A DNA stretch of 64,000 nucleotides, taken from assembly GCA_963841445.1 (NCBI GenBank), contig CAWJCP010000001.1, positions 62,001-126,000 of the forward strand. The letters are read 5' to 3'. The notes under the pieces are model-generated. The model did not search any database and was not told the origin of the DNA. It saw nothing but the letters and a program-made list of their open reading frames with translations. Positions 1 through 6,845 of this stretch are shown here, one piece after another (positions within the stretch are counted from its first letter, which is position 1; each line of letters opens with the position of its first letter). The position numbers were made by a program, and so were the translations under genes. The stretch is from Mayfieldus sp963841445 (GTDB taxonomy: Bacteria; Actinomycetota; Thermoleophilia; Solirubrobacterales; 70-9).

Positions 1-894
1 TCCAATCTGGTCGATTCCTTGCTCGCCCGCGGCGACGCGGTGACGGTGGTCGACGACCTCTCCACCGGCAGGCGGGAGAACCTCGAAGAGGCGCTCGGCG
101 CAGGCGCCGAGCTGGTCGAGGCCGACATTCGCGATAGCGACGCGGTCGCGCAGCTGGCGCAGGAGCACAAGCCAGAGCAGATCTTTCATCTCGCCGCCCA
201 GATCGACGTGCGGCGCTCGGTCGCCGATCCCGCCTTCGACGCCGCGATCAACGTCGGCGGGACCGCGAACGTCCTCGAGGCGGCGCGGCTCGCGGGCAGC
301 GAGCGCTTCGTCTTCATCTCCACAGGAGGGGCGATCTACGGCGAGGGCGCGGGCAAGGCGCTGCCGCTCGGTGAGGAAGCGGCGGAGGAGCCGCTTGCCC
401 CCTACGGGCAGAGCAAGCTCGCCGCCGAGGGCTACGTCTCCCTTTACGAACGGCTCTACGGGCTGCCCGGCGTGGTGTTGAGGCTCGGCAACGTCTACGG
501 GCCGCGCCAGGACCCGCTCGGCGAGGCCGGGGTGATCGCGATCTTCTGCGGCCGGCTGCGCAGCTCCGCGGCCCCGACCGTCTACGGCGACGGCGAGCAG
601 ACCCGCGACTACATATATGTGGCCGACGTCGTCGACGCGATCCTCGCCGCCGCCGACGCCGACGCCGGCGGCGCCTTCAACGTCGGCACCGGCGTCCAGA
701 CCAGCGTCCTGGAGCTGGTCGAGCTGCTCCGCGAGCTGGGCGGGGGCGAGGGCTTCGAGGCGGAGTTCGCCCCCCCGCGGGCGGGGGAGGTGCAGCAGAT
801 CGCCCTCGACAGCTCCAACGCCGCCGAGCAATTGGGCTGGCGCGCCGCAACCGCCCTTCGCGACGGGCTCGCGAAGACGCTTGAGTCGCTCTAG
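1..894 (+). CDS. NAD-dependent epimerase/dehydratase (UDP-glucose 4-epimerase-like), 5' end outside window
   Basis: An extended short-chain dehydrogenase acting on nucleotide sugars, probably a UDP-glucose/UDP-GlcNAc 4-epimerase or related dehydratase supplying cell-surface sugars. The frame is open from base 1 (SNLVDSLLARGD), which matches the sequence just after the Rossmann glycine motif, so only about 10 N-terminal residues are missing. Visible family marks are the acidic DDLSTG after beta-2, the FHLAAQIDVRRS segment, the catalytic Ser/Thr region (FISTGGAIYG) and the YGQSK Tyr-x-x-x-Lys pair, then LRLGNVYGPRQDP and the substrate-domain GDGEQTRDYIYV. The stop overlaps the stop of the convergent polymerase gene by 3 bases. 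The exact substrate cannot be read from sequence. Confidence 0.88.
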   Translation, partial: SNLVDSLLARGDAVTVVDDLSTGRRENLEEALGAGAELVEADIRDSDAVAQLAQEHKPEQIFHLAAQIDVRRSVADPAFDAAINVGGTANVLEAARLAGSERFVFISTGGAIYGEGAGKALPLGEEAAEEPLAPYGQSKLAAEGYVSLYERLYGLPGVVLRLGNVYGPRQDPLGEAGVIAIFCGRLRSSAAPTVYGDGEQTRDYIYVADVVDAILAAADADAGGAFNVGTGVQTSVLELVELLRELGGGEGFEAEFAPPRAGEVQQIALDSSNAAEQLGWRAATALRDGLAKTLESL

Positions 895-2960
895 CGCCCG
901 CCAGGGGGCGGGGTTCCGTAGGCCGTCGGCGAGAGCTCCGGGGGCACCCGCAGCGGGTAAAGCAGGTCGCCGAGGTTGGGGCGGGACGCGAAGGCGAGCG
1001 GGTTCGATGCCGCCTCGTGACGGATCGCTCGCGCCGCGGCGCGGCTGTCGTTGACCGCGAGCTCGAACTGCGCGAGGCGCTGCCAGGTCTCGAAGTTGTC
1101 CGGCTGCAGGTCGGTCGCCTTGACCAGCAGCGCCCCGGCCCGCTTCTGATCGCCCTCGGTCTGGGCTATCCCGGCTTCGGCGAAGAGAGGCTCGACGCTG
1201 AGCGGGTCGAGCCTCTGCGCCAAATCGGCGTCGGCGGCTCCATCGCGCAGGGACCCGGCGCCCGCGGCGCTCAGCGAGTCGACCCGCTTGGTCTCCGAAA
1301 GCGAGGGAAATGCAGCCGAGGCGACGAGCAGGACGGCCGCGAGGGCGCTAGCCACGGCGATCCCGATCGGGCCACCGCCGCTTGACCGCGCGTCGCGGGC
1401 TGGCGTCGGCGTCGCGGCGACGGCCACCGCGACCAGGGCCGGGATCGTCACCGCGGGGATCTCCCAATCCCAGTCGATCAGCGAGTGAGCCGCCCAGCCC
1501 GTGGCGGCGGCGAGCAGGGCGAGGCGGGCGGAGCGCTCGATGCCGCCGCTGGCGCGCACCCTTAGCACCGCCGCCGCCCCGAGCAGGCCAAGCCCACCGA
1601 GGGCGAGAGCGGCCCCGATCAGGCCCGTCTCGGAGAGGAACTGGAGCGGCACGCTGTGGGTCGAGCGCACCGGGGCGTCGTAGCGTCGGTAGAGGTGACG
1701 GACGACCGGGAAGGAGCCCGCCCCCCAGCCGGCCAGCGGCTTGTCGCTGAACGCTCCCAAAGCCTCCTCCCACCAGATCCAGCGGTTCGACCCGTTCGCC
1801 GAGATCAGGCGACTCGGGTCGTTGCCGGGCCCGGCCTTCGGCTCCTTGAAGGTGTTGACCTGATGCGAGATCTGGCCGGTCAGGCCGCGGCTTGAGAACG
1901 CGAGGGCGCCGACTCCGACGATCGCGAAAGCGACCAGCGCCGTCGCCATCGCGCGCCAGACCAATCGCGAGCGGGCCGCGGTCCAGGGCACCCGGCCCTC
2001 GAGCCGCAGCAGCTCGCGGGCGGCGACCACCAGGGCGGCGAGGCTGAGCCCGAGGACGAGGGCGAGGATTGCGCCGCCGTCCTGGCGGCGGTCGAGCGCC
2101 AGGCCCCCGGCCGAGAGGTCGTGGACTCCGAAGGCGACGACGATCGACGGCAGCGCCGCGAAGATCGCCCCGATCCCGACTGCCAGCCGGCGCAGGCGCT
2201 GCGGCCCGGCGGCGACCATCACCGCCAGCACCGCCGGGTAGGCGAGCATCGCACCGCGCGAGTAGGTGGTCGCGAGGGTGAGCAGCAGCAGGGTGAGCGC
2301 GACCGCCGCCCCGATCCGCACCCGCGGCTGGGCCTCCGGGAACGCGGTCAGCCAGATGCAGACCGGGGCGGCCATCACGCAGAGGATCCCGACCGCGTTC
2401 CAGTATCCGATCGGCTCGCGGACGCGGGCGAACTCGTCGCCCGGATTGAGGTCGAAGAAGGCGATGTGAAGGCCGGGGACGACCTTGCCACCGAGCGCGT
2501 AGAGCGCCACCAGCAACGCCGCGCCGGTGAGCCCATAGGCGACGACCCGGGGCGCTTCGCGCGAGCTCGCCGTGGCGACGATCGCGATCGCGAGCACGAC
2601 CGCGTAGGCGATCGCGCGGTTGGCGGCGATCCAGGACTCGTCCGGGGCCGCCGACCAGAAGGCGGAGAGGGCGCTCCAGAGCGCGAAGCCGCCGAGCAGC
2701 GCCACCCCGGCCCAGGCCAGGGCGCTGCCCCCGCTGCGCAGCGCGCCGGCGGCCAGGCCGATCCCGCAGACCAACCCGGTCGCCGCGATCCCCACCTGCA
2801 GGCGGGTCTCCTGGGGGATCGCGGTGGCGCCGTTGTTGAAGGCCGCGTAGACGCCCGCGAGGACGAGCAGCAATAGCAGCCAGGTGCCCAGTCCCCGGGC
2901 CGCGATCGCCTCCCGGACCCGCCCGACCCGGTCACGCCCGCCGAGAGTCACGGCTTCCAC
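891..2960 (-). CDS. O-antigen ligase/Wzy-like polytopic membrane protein with C-terminal TPR-like region
   Basis: A 689-residue membrane protein with about 12 predicted hydrophobic segments over residues 25–490. The O-antigen ligase (Wzy_C) signature is present near residues 390–450: GWGAGSFPVVRHLYR followed by STHSVPLQFLSETG. The family joins or polymerises surface polysaccharide on undecaprenyl carriers at the outer face of the membrane. The last 120 residues are soluble and contain degenerate tetratricopeptide helices (AGALLVKATDLQPDNFETWQRLAQFELA), a common arrangement in actinobacterial members. The ATG at 2960 is followed by a basic stretch and then the first membrane segment. The convergent epimerase suggests a surface-sugar locus upstream of the window. 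Ligase versus polymerase cannot be decided. Confidence 0.8.
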   Translation of the reverse strand: MEAVTLGGRDRVGRVREAIAARGLGTWLLLLLVLAGVYAAFNNGATAIPQETRLQVGIAATGLVCGIGLAAGALRSGGSALAWAGVALLGGFALWSALSAFWSAAPDESWIAANRAIAYAVVLAIAIVATASSREAPRVVAYGLTGAALLVALYALGGKVVPGLHIAFFDLNPGDEFARVREPIGYWNAVGILCVMAAPVCIWLTAFPEAQPRVRIGAAVALTLLLLTLATTYSRGAMLAYPAVLAVMVAAGPQRLRRLAVGIGAIFAALPSIVVAFGVHDLSAGGLALDRRQDGGAILALVLGLSLAALVVAARELLRLEGRVPWTAARSRLVWRAMATALVAFAIVGVGALAFSSRGLTGQISHQVNTFKEPKAGPGNDPSRLISANGSNRWIWWEEALGAFSDKPLAGWGAGSFPVVRHLYRRYDAPVRSTHSVPLQFLSETGLIGAALALGGLGLLGAAAVLRVRASGGIERSARLALLAAATGWAAHSLIDWDWEIPAVTIPALVAVAVAATPTPARDARSSGGGPIGIAVASALAAVLLVASAAFPSLSETKRVDSLSAAGAGSLRDGAADADLAQRLDPLSVEPLFAEAGIAQTEGDQKRAGALLVKATDLQPDNFETWQRLAQFELAVNDSRAAARAIRHEAASNPLAFASRPNLGDLLYPLRVPPELSPTAYGTPPPGGR

Positions 2961-3008
2961 GCGCCCAATCTATGCCACCCGGGCGATGCGCTCTAAGGTG
3001 TCGACGCG

Positions 3009-3512
3009 ATGAGCCCTGCGCGTCTGCCCGGACTGGTTGGGATTGCCGTCGTCGTCCTGTTGCTCGTGCCGACAAGCGCAGGCGCCGACTTCCAGACCCT
3101 CTACGACGATTACCGCGCCGACGGTGTGATCGACGGCTGCTCGTACTCGCCCGCGGCCCTCAGCTCCGGGCTCAACGACATCCCGGCCGACGTGCGCGAG
3201 TACGACCCGGCGTTCTCCGACGCGATCAACGCGGCGCTCGAGCAGGCCGCAACCGGCTGCGGCGCCGGGCCCCAGAAGGCGGCCGCCTCGATAAAGAACG
3301 AGATCAGCGCCTCAGACGGCTCGCCGGGTCCGGCGCCGCCGCAGGGGCTCGCCCTCGCCGCTGCCGGCGACGGGCGCGGGGTGCCCGCGATCCTGCTGGC
3401 CGTGATGATCGCCCTCGGCGCCGCCCTCGGCGCCGCCGGCGCGCTCGGCGCGGCGCGCCGTTACGGCCGCGGCGCAGGCAGGCGCTCGCGGTCGAAGAGC
3501 CCCGGCGCCTAA
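3009..3512 (+). CDS. Small secreted/membrane-anchored protein of unknown function
   Basis: A 167-residue protein with an N-terminal signal peptide (about residues 1–26, ending PTSAGA), an extracytoplasmic domain with two cysteines (DGCSYSPAAL and AATGCGAG) that may pair, and a C-terminal hydrophobic helix (about residues 124–148) followed by a very basic cytoplasmic tail. This is the layout of a type I membrane-anchored protein. No enzymatic motif is visible and I do not recognise the family with certainty. It starts 48 bases after the divergent O-antigen-ligase-like gene and ends 10 bases before the siroheme-type dehydrogenase, so it is probably co-transcribed with the latter. Confidence 0.7.
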   Translation: MSPARLPGLVGIAVVVLLLVPTSAGADFQTLYDDYRADGVIDGCSYSPAALSSGLNDIPADVREYDPAFSDAINAALEQAATGCGAGPQKAAASIKNEISASDGSPGPAPPQGLALAAAGDGRGVPAILLAVMIALGAALGAAGALGAARRYGRGAGRRSRSKSPGA

Positions 3513-3522
3513 CCTGTAATCG

Positions 3523-4272
3523 ATGCCAGCTCAGGCCTACGCGGGCAAGGACTGCGTCTGCCAGCTCCGCAAGGGGATCTGCGACCAGTCCTGCGTACGC
3601 GACATGCTCGCGACCCCCCTCTACGTCGCCTGCCTGAAGTTGAGCGGGCGGCGCTGCGTCGTCGTCGGCGGCGGCGACATCGGGCTCGAGAAGGTCGAGG
3701 GGTTGCTGCTCTGCGACGCCGACGTGACCTTGGTCACCCCCGACGCGATCGAGCCGCTGCGCGAGTACGCGTCCGAGGGCTCGATCAGCTGGGAGCAACG
3801 CACATACGGCGGCGCGGTGGAGCTGGAGGGCGCTTTCATGGTCATCGCCGCGACCAGCGACAGCGAGGTCAACATTGGCATCTATGACGATGCAGAGAAG
3901 CGCGCGATGCTGGTCAACGTGGTCGACGTGCCGCCGCTCTGCAACTTCATCCTCCCCGCAATCGTCCGCAGCGGCCCGCTCGCGATCGCGATCTCGACCG
4001 CGGGGGCGTCGCCGGCGCTCGCGAAGCGGATGAAGCGCGAGATCGCCGCGAGCTTCGGCGAGCCCTACGCGCGCCTCGCGGTGATGCTCAACGACGTCCG
4101 CGGCTGGGCCAAGGGGACGCTTCCTACCTACCAGGACCGCAAGGAGTTCTTTGAGGGGATCGTCAACGGCGATCCCGACCCTGTGCGGCTGGTCCGCGAG
4201 GGGCGCGAGCGCGAGGTCCTGGCGCTGATCGAGGCCGCGCAGCAAAGCGCTGCCGCGGTTCCTAGCCGCTAG
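3523..4272 (+). CDS. Precorrin-2 dehydrogenase/sirohydrochlorin ferrochelatase-like protein (CysG N-terminal type)
   Basis: Oxidises precorrin-2 to sirohydrochlorin with NAD+ and, in bifunctional members, inserts iron to give siroheme for sulfite/nitrite reductases. The Rossmann motif is at residues 44–50 (VVVGGGDIGLEKVEGLL), followed by VTLVTPDA, the domain-2 motif VNVVDVPPLCNFILPAIVRSG, and the STAGASPALAKRMKREI helix typical of the family. Residues 1–27 are an unusual extension before the usual start of the fold, with four cysteines (CVC…C…C at about residues 12–24). If a later start at 3604 (MLATPLYV) were used the extension would vanish; neither start has a clear ribosome-binding site. 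The last 11 bases overlap the convergent EEP gene. Confidence 0.85.
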   Translation: MPAQAYAGKDCVCQLRKGICDQSCVRDMLATPLYVACLKLSGRRCVVVGGGDIGLEKVEGLLLCDADVTLVTPDAIEPLREYASEGSISWEQRTYGGAVELEGAFMVIAATSDSEVNIGIYDDAEKRAMLVNVVDVPPLCNFILPAIVRSGPLAIAISTAGASPALAKRMKREIAASFGEPYARLAVMLNDVRGWAKGTLPTYQDRKEFFEGIVNGDPDPVRLVREGREREVLALIEAAQQSAAAVPSR

Positions 4273-5245
4273 GCCCGCCCCCGGTCGGCGGCCTGGGCAG
4301 CGAGAGCTTCGCGTAGATCGCGCGGTGGTCGCTGCCGGGGAGATCGTCAACGCCGAAATCGATGATCGAGATCCGCTGGTCGGCCAGAACGTGATCGATT
4401 GCCACCGGCGGCGGGATCGTCCCTCCCGACGGCCAGGTCATCTGCAGTCCGGCGCCGCGGACGTCGGCCGCGTCGCGGAAGCCGTGGCCGAGGACCCGCT
4501 GAAGCTCAGCCTGATCGAGGGTCGCGTTGAAGTCGCCGGCCAGGAGCCACGGCGGGCCGCCGTGCTCGGCGGAAGGGAGGCTGCGCAGGCCCGAGCGCCA
4601 GTCATCGACTCCTTGCGAGCTGTCCGGCGGAAGCGGGTGCACGTCGACGACGCGTAGACGTCCATAGCCCGGCACCTTCACGATCGCGCGGGGCATCCTG
4701 ACGTCGGTGCCGGCGGCCGGCGGCAGGGGGCGGAGCGGATATCGCGAGTAGATCCCGCCCCCGGAGGCGCCGGTGCGGATCGCGAGCACGGCGTAGGGCA
4801 GCGTCGCGCCGAGGCCGAGACGGCGAAGGCCCAGCGCCCCCGCCGGGGTGAGCTCCTGCACGTTGAGGATGTCAGCGTGCTGAGCCCGCACCAGGCGGAT
4901 CAGGTCGAGAAACCTGGCCTCGCCGCGGTGGCTGTTGGCCGAGACCACGCTCAAGGTGGGGCCGCCGAGCCGCTGCGAGGCCGCGCCGTCGGGAAGCACC
5001 CGCGGCAGCACCGCGATGACCAGGTAGATGCCCGCGACGGCGCTCAGCGCCGCCGGCGCCCAGCGCCGCAGGCTCAATCCGATCGCGATCGGGATCACGG
5101 CGGCAACAGCCATGTAGGGCGTATAGGCGATCAGCGGCACCAGCGGATAGCCGGCTTCGATCCCGGTCAGCCTGACCAGCGCCCAGATCGCCCAGATCGC
5201 CGCGAGGGCCCAGCAGAAGGCCGTCGCCGCCACTCGGCTGGTCAT
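4262..5245 (-). CDS. Endonuclease/exonuclease/phosphatase (EEP) family protein with N-terminal membrane segments
   Basis: A 327-residue protein whose first 85 residues hold three hydrophobic segments, then an EEP fold facing outward. EEP motifs in order are the metal-binding Asn and Glu (ILNVQELTPAG), the catalytic LLAGDFNATLD, AIDHVLAD and the terminal SDHRAIYAKL. The family hydrolyses phosphodiesters of nucleic acids, phosphoinositides or sphingomyelin; the substrate is not deducible. The start lies 3 bases past the stop of the hemolysin-III gene upstream on the same strand, so the two are one transcript. The ATG at 5245 has a plausible basic N-terminus (MTSRVAATAF). Confidence 0.82.
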   Translation of the reverse strand: MTSRVAATAFCWALAAIWAIWALVRLTGIEAGYPLVPLIAYTPYMAVAAVIPIAIGLSLRRWAPAALSAVAGIYLVIAVLPRVLPDGAASQRLGGPTLSVVSANSHRGEARFLDLIRLVRAQHADILNVQELTPAGALGLRRLGLGATLPYAVLAIRTGASGGGIYSRYPLRPLPPAAGTDVRMPRAIVKVPGYGRLRVVDVHPLPPDSSQGVDDWRSGLRSLPSAEHGGPPWLLAGDFNATLDQAELQRVLGHGFRDAADVRGAGLQMTWPSGGTIPPPVAIDHVLADQRISIIDFGVDDLPGSDHRAIYAKLSLPRPPTGGGPSG

Positions 5246-5248
5246 CGC

Positions 5249-6070
5249 TCAGGCGGCCGGCAGAGCGAAGAAGGCGACGGCGGCGAACTGCGCCGCGGCC
5301 GCCGCGATCACGAGCAGATGAAAGACCTCGTGGTAGCCGAAGACCGCGGGGTTCGGGTTCGGCCTTTGGGTTGCGTAGACGACCGCGCCGACCGTGTAGA
5401 GCAGACCACCAGCGGCGACCAGCAGCGTCCCGGTGATTCCGAGGTCGCGCCAGAGCTCGGGAAAGGCAGCCACCGCGACCCAGCCAAGCGAGAGGTAGAT
5501 GATCGCCGTGACCCACTTCGGCGCCTCGATCCAGATCATCTCGACGATCGCGCCGGCGAGGGCGCCGACCCAGACGGCGATCAGGATCGCCGTCGCGAGA
5601 GAGCCGTGCAGGACCAGCAGCGCGAACGGCGTGTAGGTGCCGGCGATCAGCAGGAAGATCATCGAATGGTCGAGGCGGCGCATCCAGCGCCGGGCCCCGG
5701 GGCTCTGCCAGTTGACGCGGTGATAGAGGGCGCTGGTCCCGAATAGGGCCGAAAGGCTGACCGCGTAGATCGCCACCGCGAGGGTGGCCTTCGGGGTGTC
5801 GGCGGCGATGATCAGTCCGGCACCGAGAAACAGCGAGACGAAGAAGGCCCACTCGTGCGAGACGCCGCGCAGCCGCGGCTTGACCGCGGCAATCGCGTCG
5901 GCGGCGGCATCCTTCGCCGCATCGACCCGGTCGCCCATGGCCTCCTTGGCGGCATCGGCGCGCTCACCCATCGCCTCCTTGGCGGCGTCCACCCGATCGC
6001 CCATCGCATCGCGGGCGGCGTCCACCCGATCGCCCATCCGCTCGGCGCCCTTGCGAAGTTGATCGACCAC
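5249..6070 (-). CDS. Hemolysin III/PAQR (TrhA-like) seven-helix membrane protein with N-terminal 11-residue repeats
   Basis: The C-terminal 205 residues form the seven-helix PAQR/hemolysin-III fold. The conserved metal-site motifs are visible: SALYHRVNW, the LDHSMIFLLIAGTYTP helix, and the terminal HEVFHLLV His-Glu-x-x-His. Bacterial members affect membrane-lipid homeostasis. Residues 12–55 are four near-perfect copies of an 11-residue unit of the form MGDRVDAAKEA, a charged amphipathic helix reminiscent of LEA-type or apolipoprotein 11-mers. Such an extension is not part of the usual family, which is about 210 residues. ATG at 6070. It is the first gene of a two-gene unit with the EEP protein. 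Confidence 0.85.
   Translation of the reverse strand: MVDQLRKGAERMGDRVDAARDAMGDRVDAAKEAMGERADAAKEAMGDRVDAAKDAAADAIAAVKPRLRGVSHEWAFFVSLFLGAGLIIAADTPKATLAVAIYAVSLSALFGTSALYHRVNWQSPGARRWMRRLDHSMIFLLIAGTYTPFALLVLHGSLATAILIAVWVGALAGAIVEMIWIEAPKWVTAIIYLSLGWVAVAAFPELWRDLGITGTLLVAAGGLLYTVGAVVYATQRPNPNPAVFGYHEVFHLLVIAAAAAQFAAVAFFALPAA
5906..6037 (-). repeat. Four tandem 33-bp coding repeats
   Basis: Four contiguous 33-base units encode four 11-residue helical repeats at residues 12–55 of the hemolysin-III-like protein. Units differ by conservative changes (Asp/Glu, Arg/Lys, Val/Ala), so the peptide pattern seems to be kept. Confidence 0.9.
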
Positions 6071-6104
6071 GACGCCAGCCTAGCGGCCGCGGTCAGGTCG
6101 ATGT

Positions 6105-6119
6105 GTGACTCTCGGTCAC
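6105..6119. promoter_or_regulatory. Inverted repeat GTGAC-N5-GTCAC
   Basis: A perfect 5-bp inverted repeat in the 263-bp space between the divergent hemolysin-III gene and nrdR. It sits 35 bases upstream of the hemolysin-III start, where an operator or promoter element would be expected. No regulator can be assigned. Confidence 0.3.
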
Positions 6120-6133
6120 CGTGTGGCGGGTTA

Positions 6134-6150
6134 GTTCCGCTATGCGGAAC
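6134..6150. promoter_or_regulatory. 17-bp palindrome resembling an IclR-family operator
   Basis: GTTCCGCTATGCGGAAC is a perfect palindrome with 7-bp arms and a TAT centre. Many IclR-type regulators of actinobacteria bind TTCCGC-N3-GCGGAA-like sites. No IclR regulator or obvious catabolic target gene is adjacent. A 38-codon open frame (6160–6279) follows, but has no support as a gene. Confidence 0.4.
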
Positions 6151-6266
6151 CAAAGCGCCATGTGCGCTTCGATCGAGCGCGGGCCGGCGCCCGAGATGAC
6201 CGATTCCAAATACCCACACACGCGGATGACGCAGGTCGCCGAGCATCGGTCGTTCTTGGCGCGTGA

Positions 6267-6282
6267 CCACTATATCTAGCGT
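6267..6282 (+). promoter_or_regulatory. NrdR box 1
   Basis: The 16-mer CCACTATATCTAGCGT matches the NrdR consensus acaCwAtATaTwGwgt at 13 positions by my count, including the invariant CTA…TAG core. It lies 52 bases upstream of the chosen nrdR start. Confidence 0.8.
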
Positions 6283-6306
6283 TATTTGAACTTAGGCGGC
6301 GTGTAT

Positions 6307-6322
6307 CCACTACTTCTAGTAG
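6307..6322 (+). promoter_or_regulatory. NrdR box 2
   Basis: CCACTACTTCTAGTAG keeps the CTA-N4-TAG core and the flanking C/G positions of the NrdR box. Its centre is 40 bp from box 1, roughly four helical turns, so both boxes face the same side of DNA. It ends 11 bases before the nrdR start. This indicates autorepression of nrdR–nrdJ. Confidence 0.7.
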
Positions 6323-6333
6323 GCTCTAAAGCA

Positions 6334-6810
6334 GTGGATTGTCCTCTTTGCGAAGCGACCAGCAGGGTGCTCGAGAGCCGCAGCTCCGAGGCCGGCGCAT
6401 CAGTGCGCCGGCGCCGCGAATGCTCGCTATGCGGGCATCGCTTCACCACCTATGAGCGCTACGAGCAGTCGCTCTTCGTCCGCAAGCGAAGCGGCCGCCG
6501 CCAGCCATTCGACCGCGAGAAGCTGCGCGGCGCGCTGACCCGCGCCGCCCACAAGCGGCCGATGAGCGGCGCCCAGATCGATGCGATCACCGAGCAGGTC
6601 GAGACAGCACTGGTCGCCGGCGGCGGCGAGATGCCGAGCTCCTCGATCGGCGAGCTCTGCCTGCAGGGGCTCGCGGTCGTGGACCGCGGCGCCTACATGC
6701 AGTTCGCCGGGACGCTTCCGCTCGAGGACATCGCGACGACCGCCGCAGATTCGGAATTTGCAGGATCTTTGCCGACTGGTTCCGTCCGGAGCAAAGGCGA
6801 ATCTCCATAG
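6334..6810 (+). CDS. nrdR: Transcriptional repressor NrdR
   Basis: NrdR senses (d)ATP through an ATP-cone and represses ribonucleotide reductase genes. The zinc ribbon is at the N-terminus (CPLC at residues 3–6 and CSLCGHRF about 28 residues later), followed by FTTYERYE and the ATP-cone (residues ~45–135: LFVRKRSGRRQPFDREKL…). I chose the GTG at 6334 because NrdR proteins begin with the first zinc Cys pair at residues 3–6. An upstream in-frame ATG at 6286 would place both the N-terminus and an NrdR box inside the coding region. Resulting length is 158 residues, normal for the family. The gene ends 35 bases before nrdJ, its expected target. Confidence 0.93.
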   Translation: MDCPLCEATSRVLESRSSEAGASVRRRRECSLCGHRFTTYERYEQSLFVRKRSGRRQPFDREKLRGALTRAAHKRPMSGAQIDAITEQVETALVAGGGEMPSSSIGELCLQGLAVVDRGAYMQFAGTLPLEDIATTAADSEFAGSLPTGSVRSKGESP

Positions 6811-6845
6811 TCCACGCCAAATCTCGGATGAAGAGGAGAGAAGGG

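Noticed and set aside
6160..6279. 38-codon open frame after the IclR-like palindrome
   Set aside because: No ribosome site, no homology recognised, and it ends inside the NrdR box.
6071..6333. Possible cobalamin riboswitch before nrdR–nrdJ
   Set aside because: No B12-box or multi-stem cobalamin riboswitch core could be seen; NrdR boxes explain the regulation.
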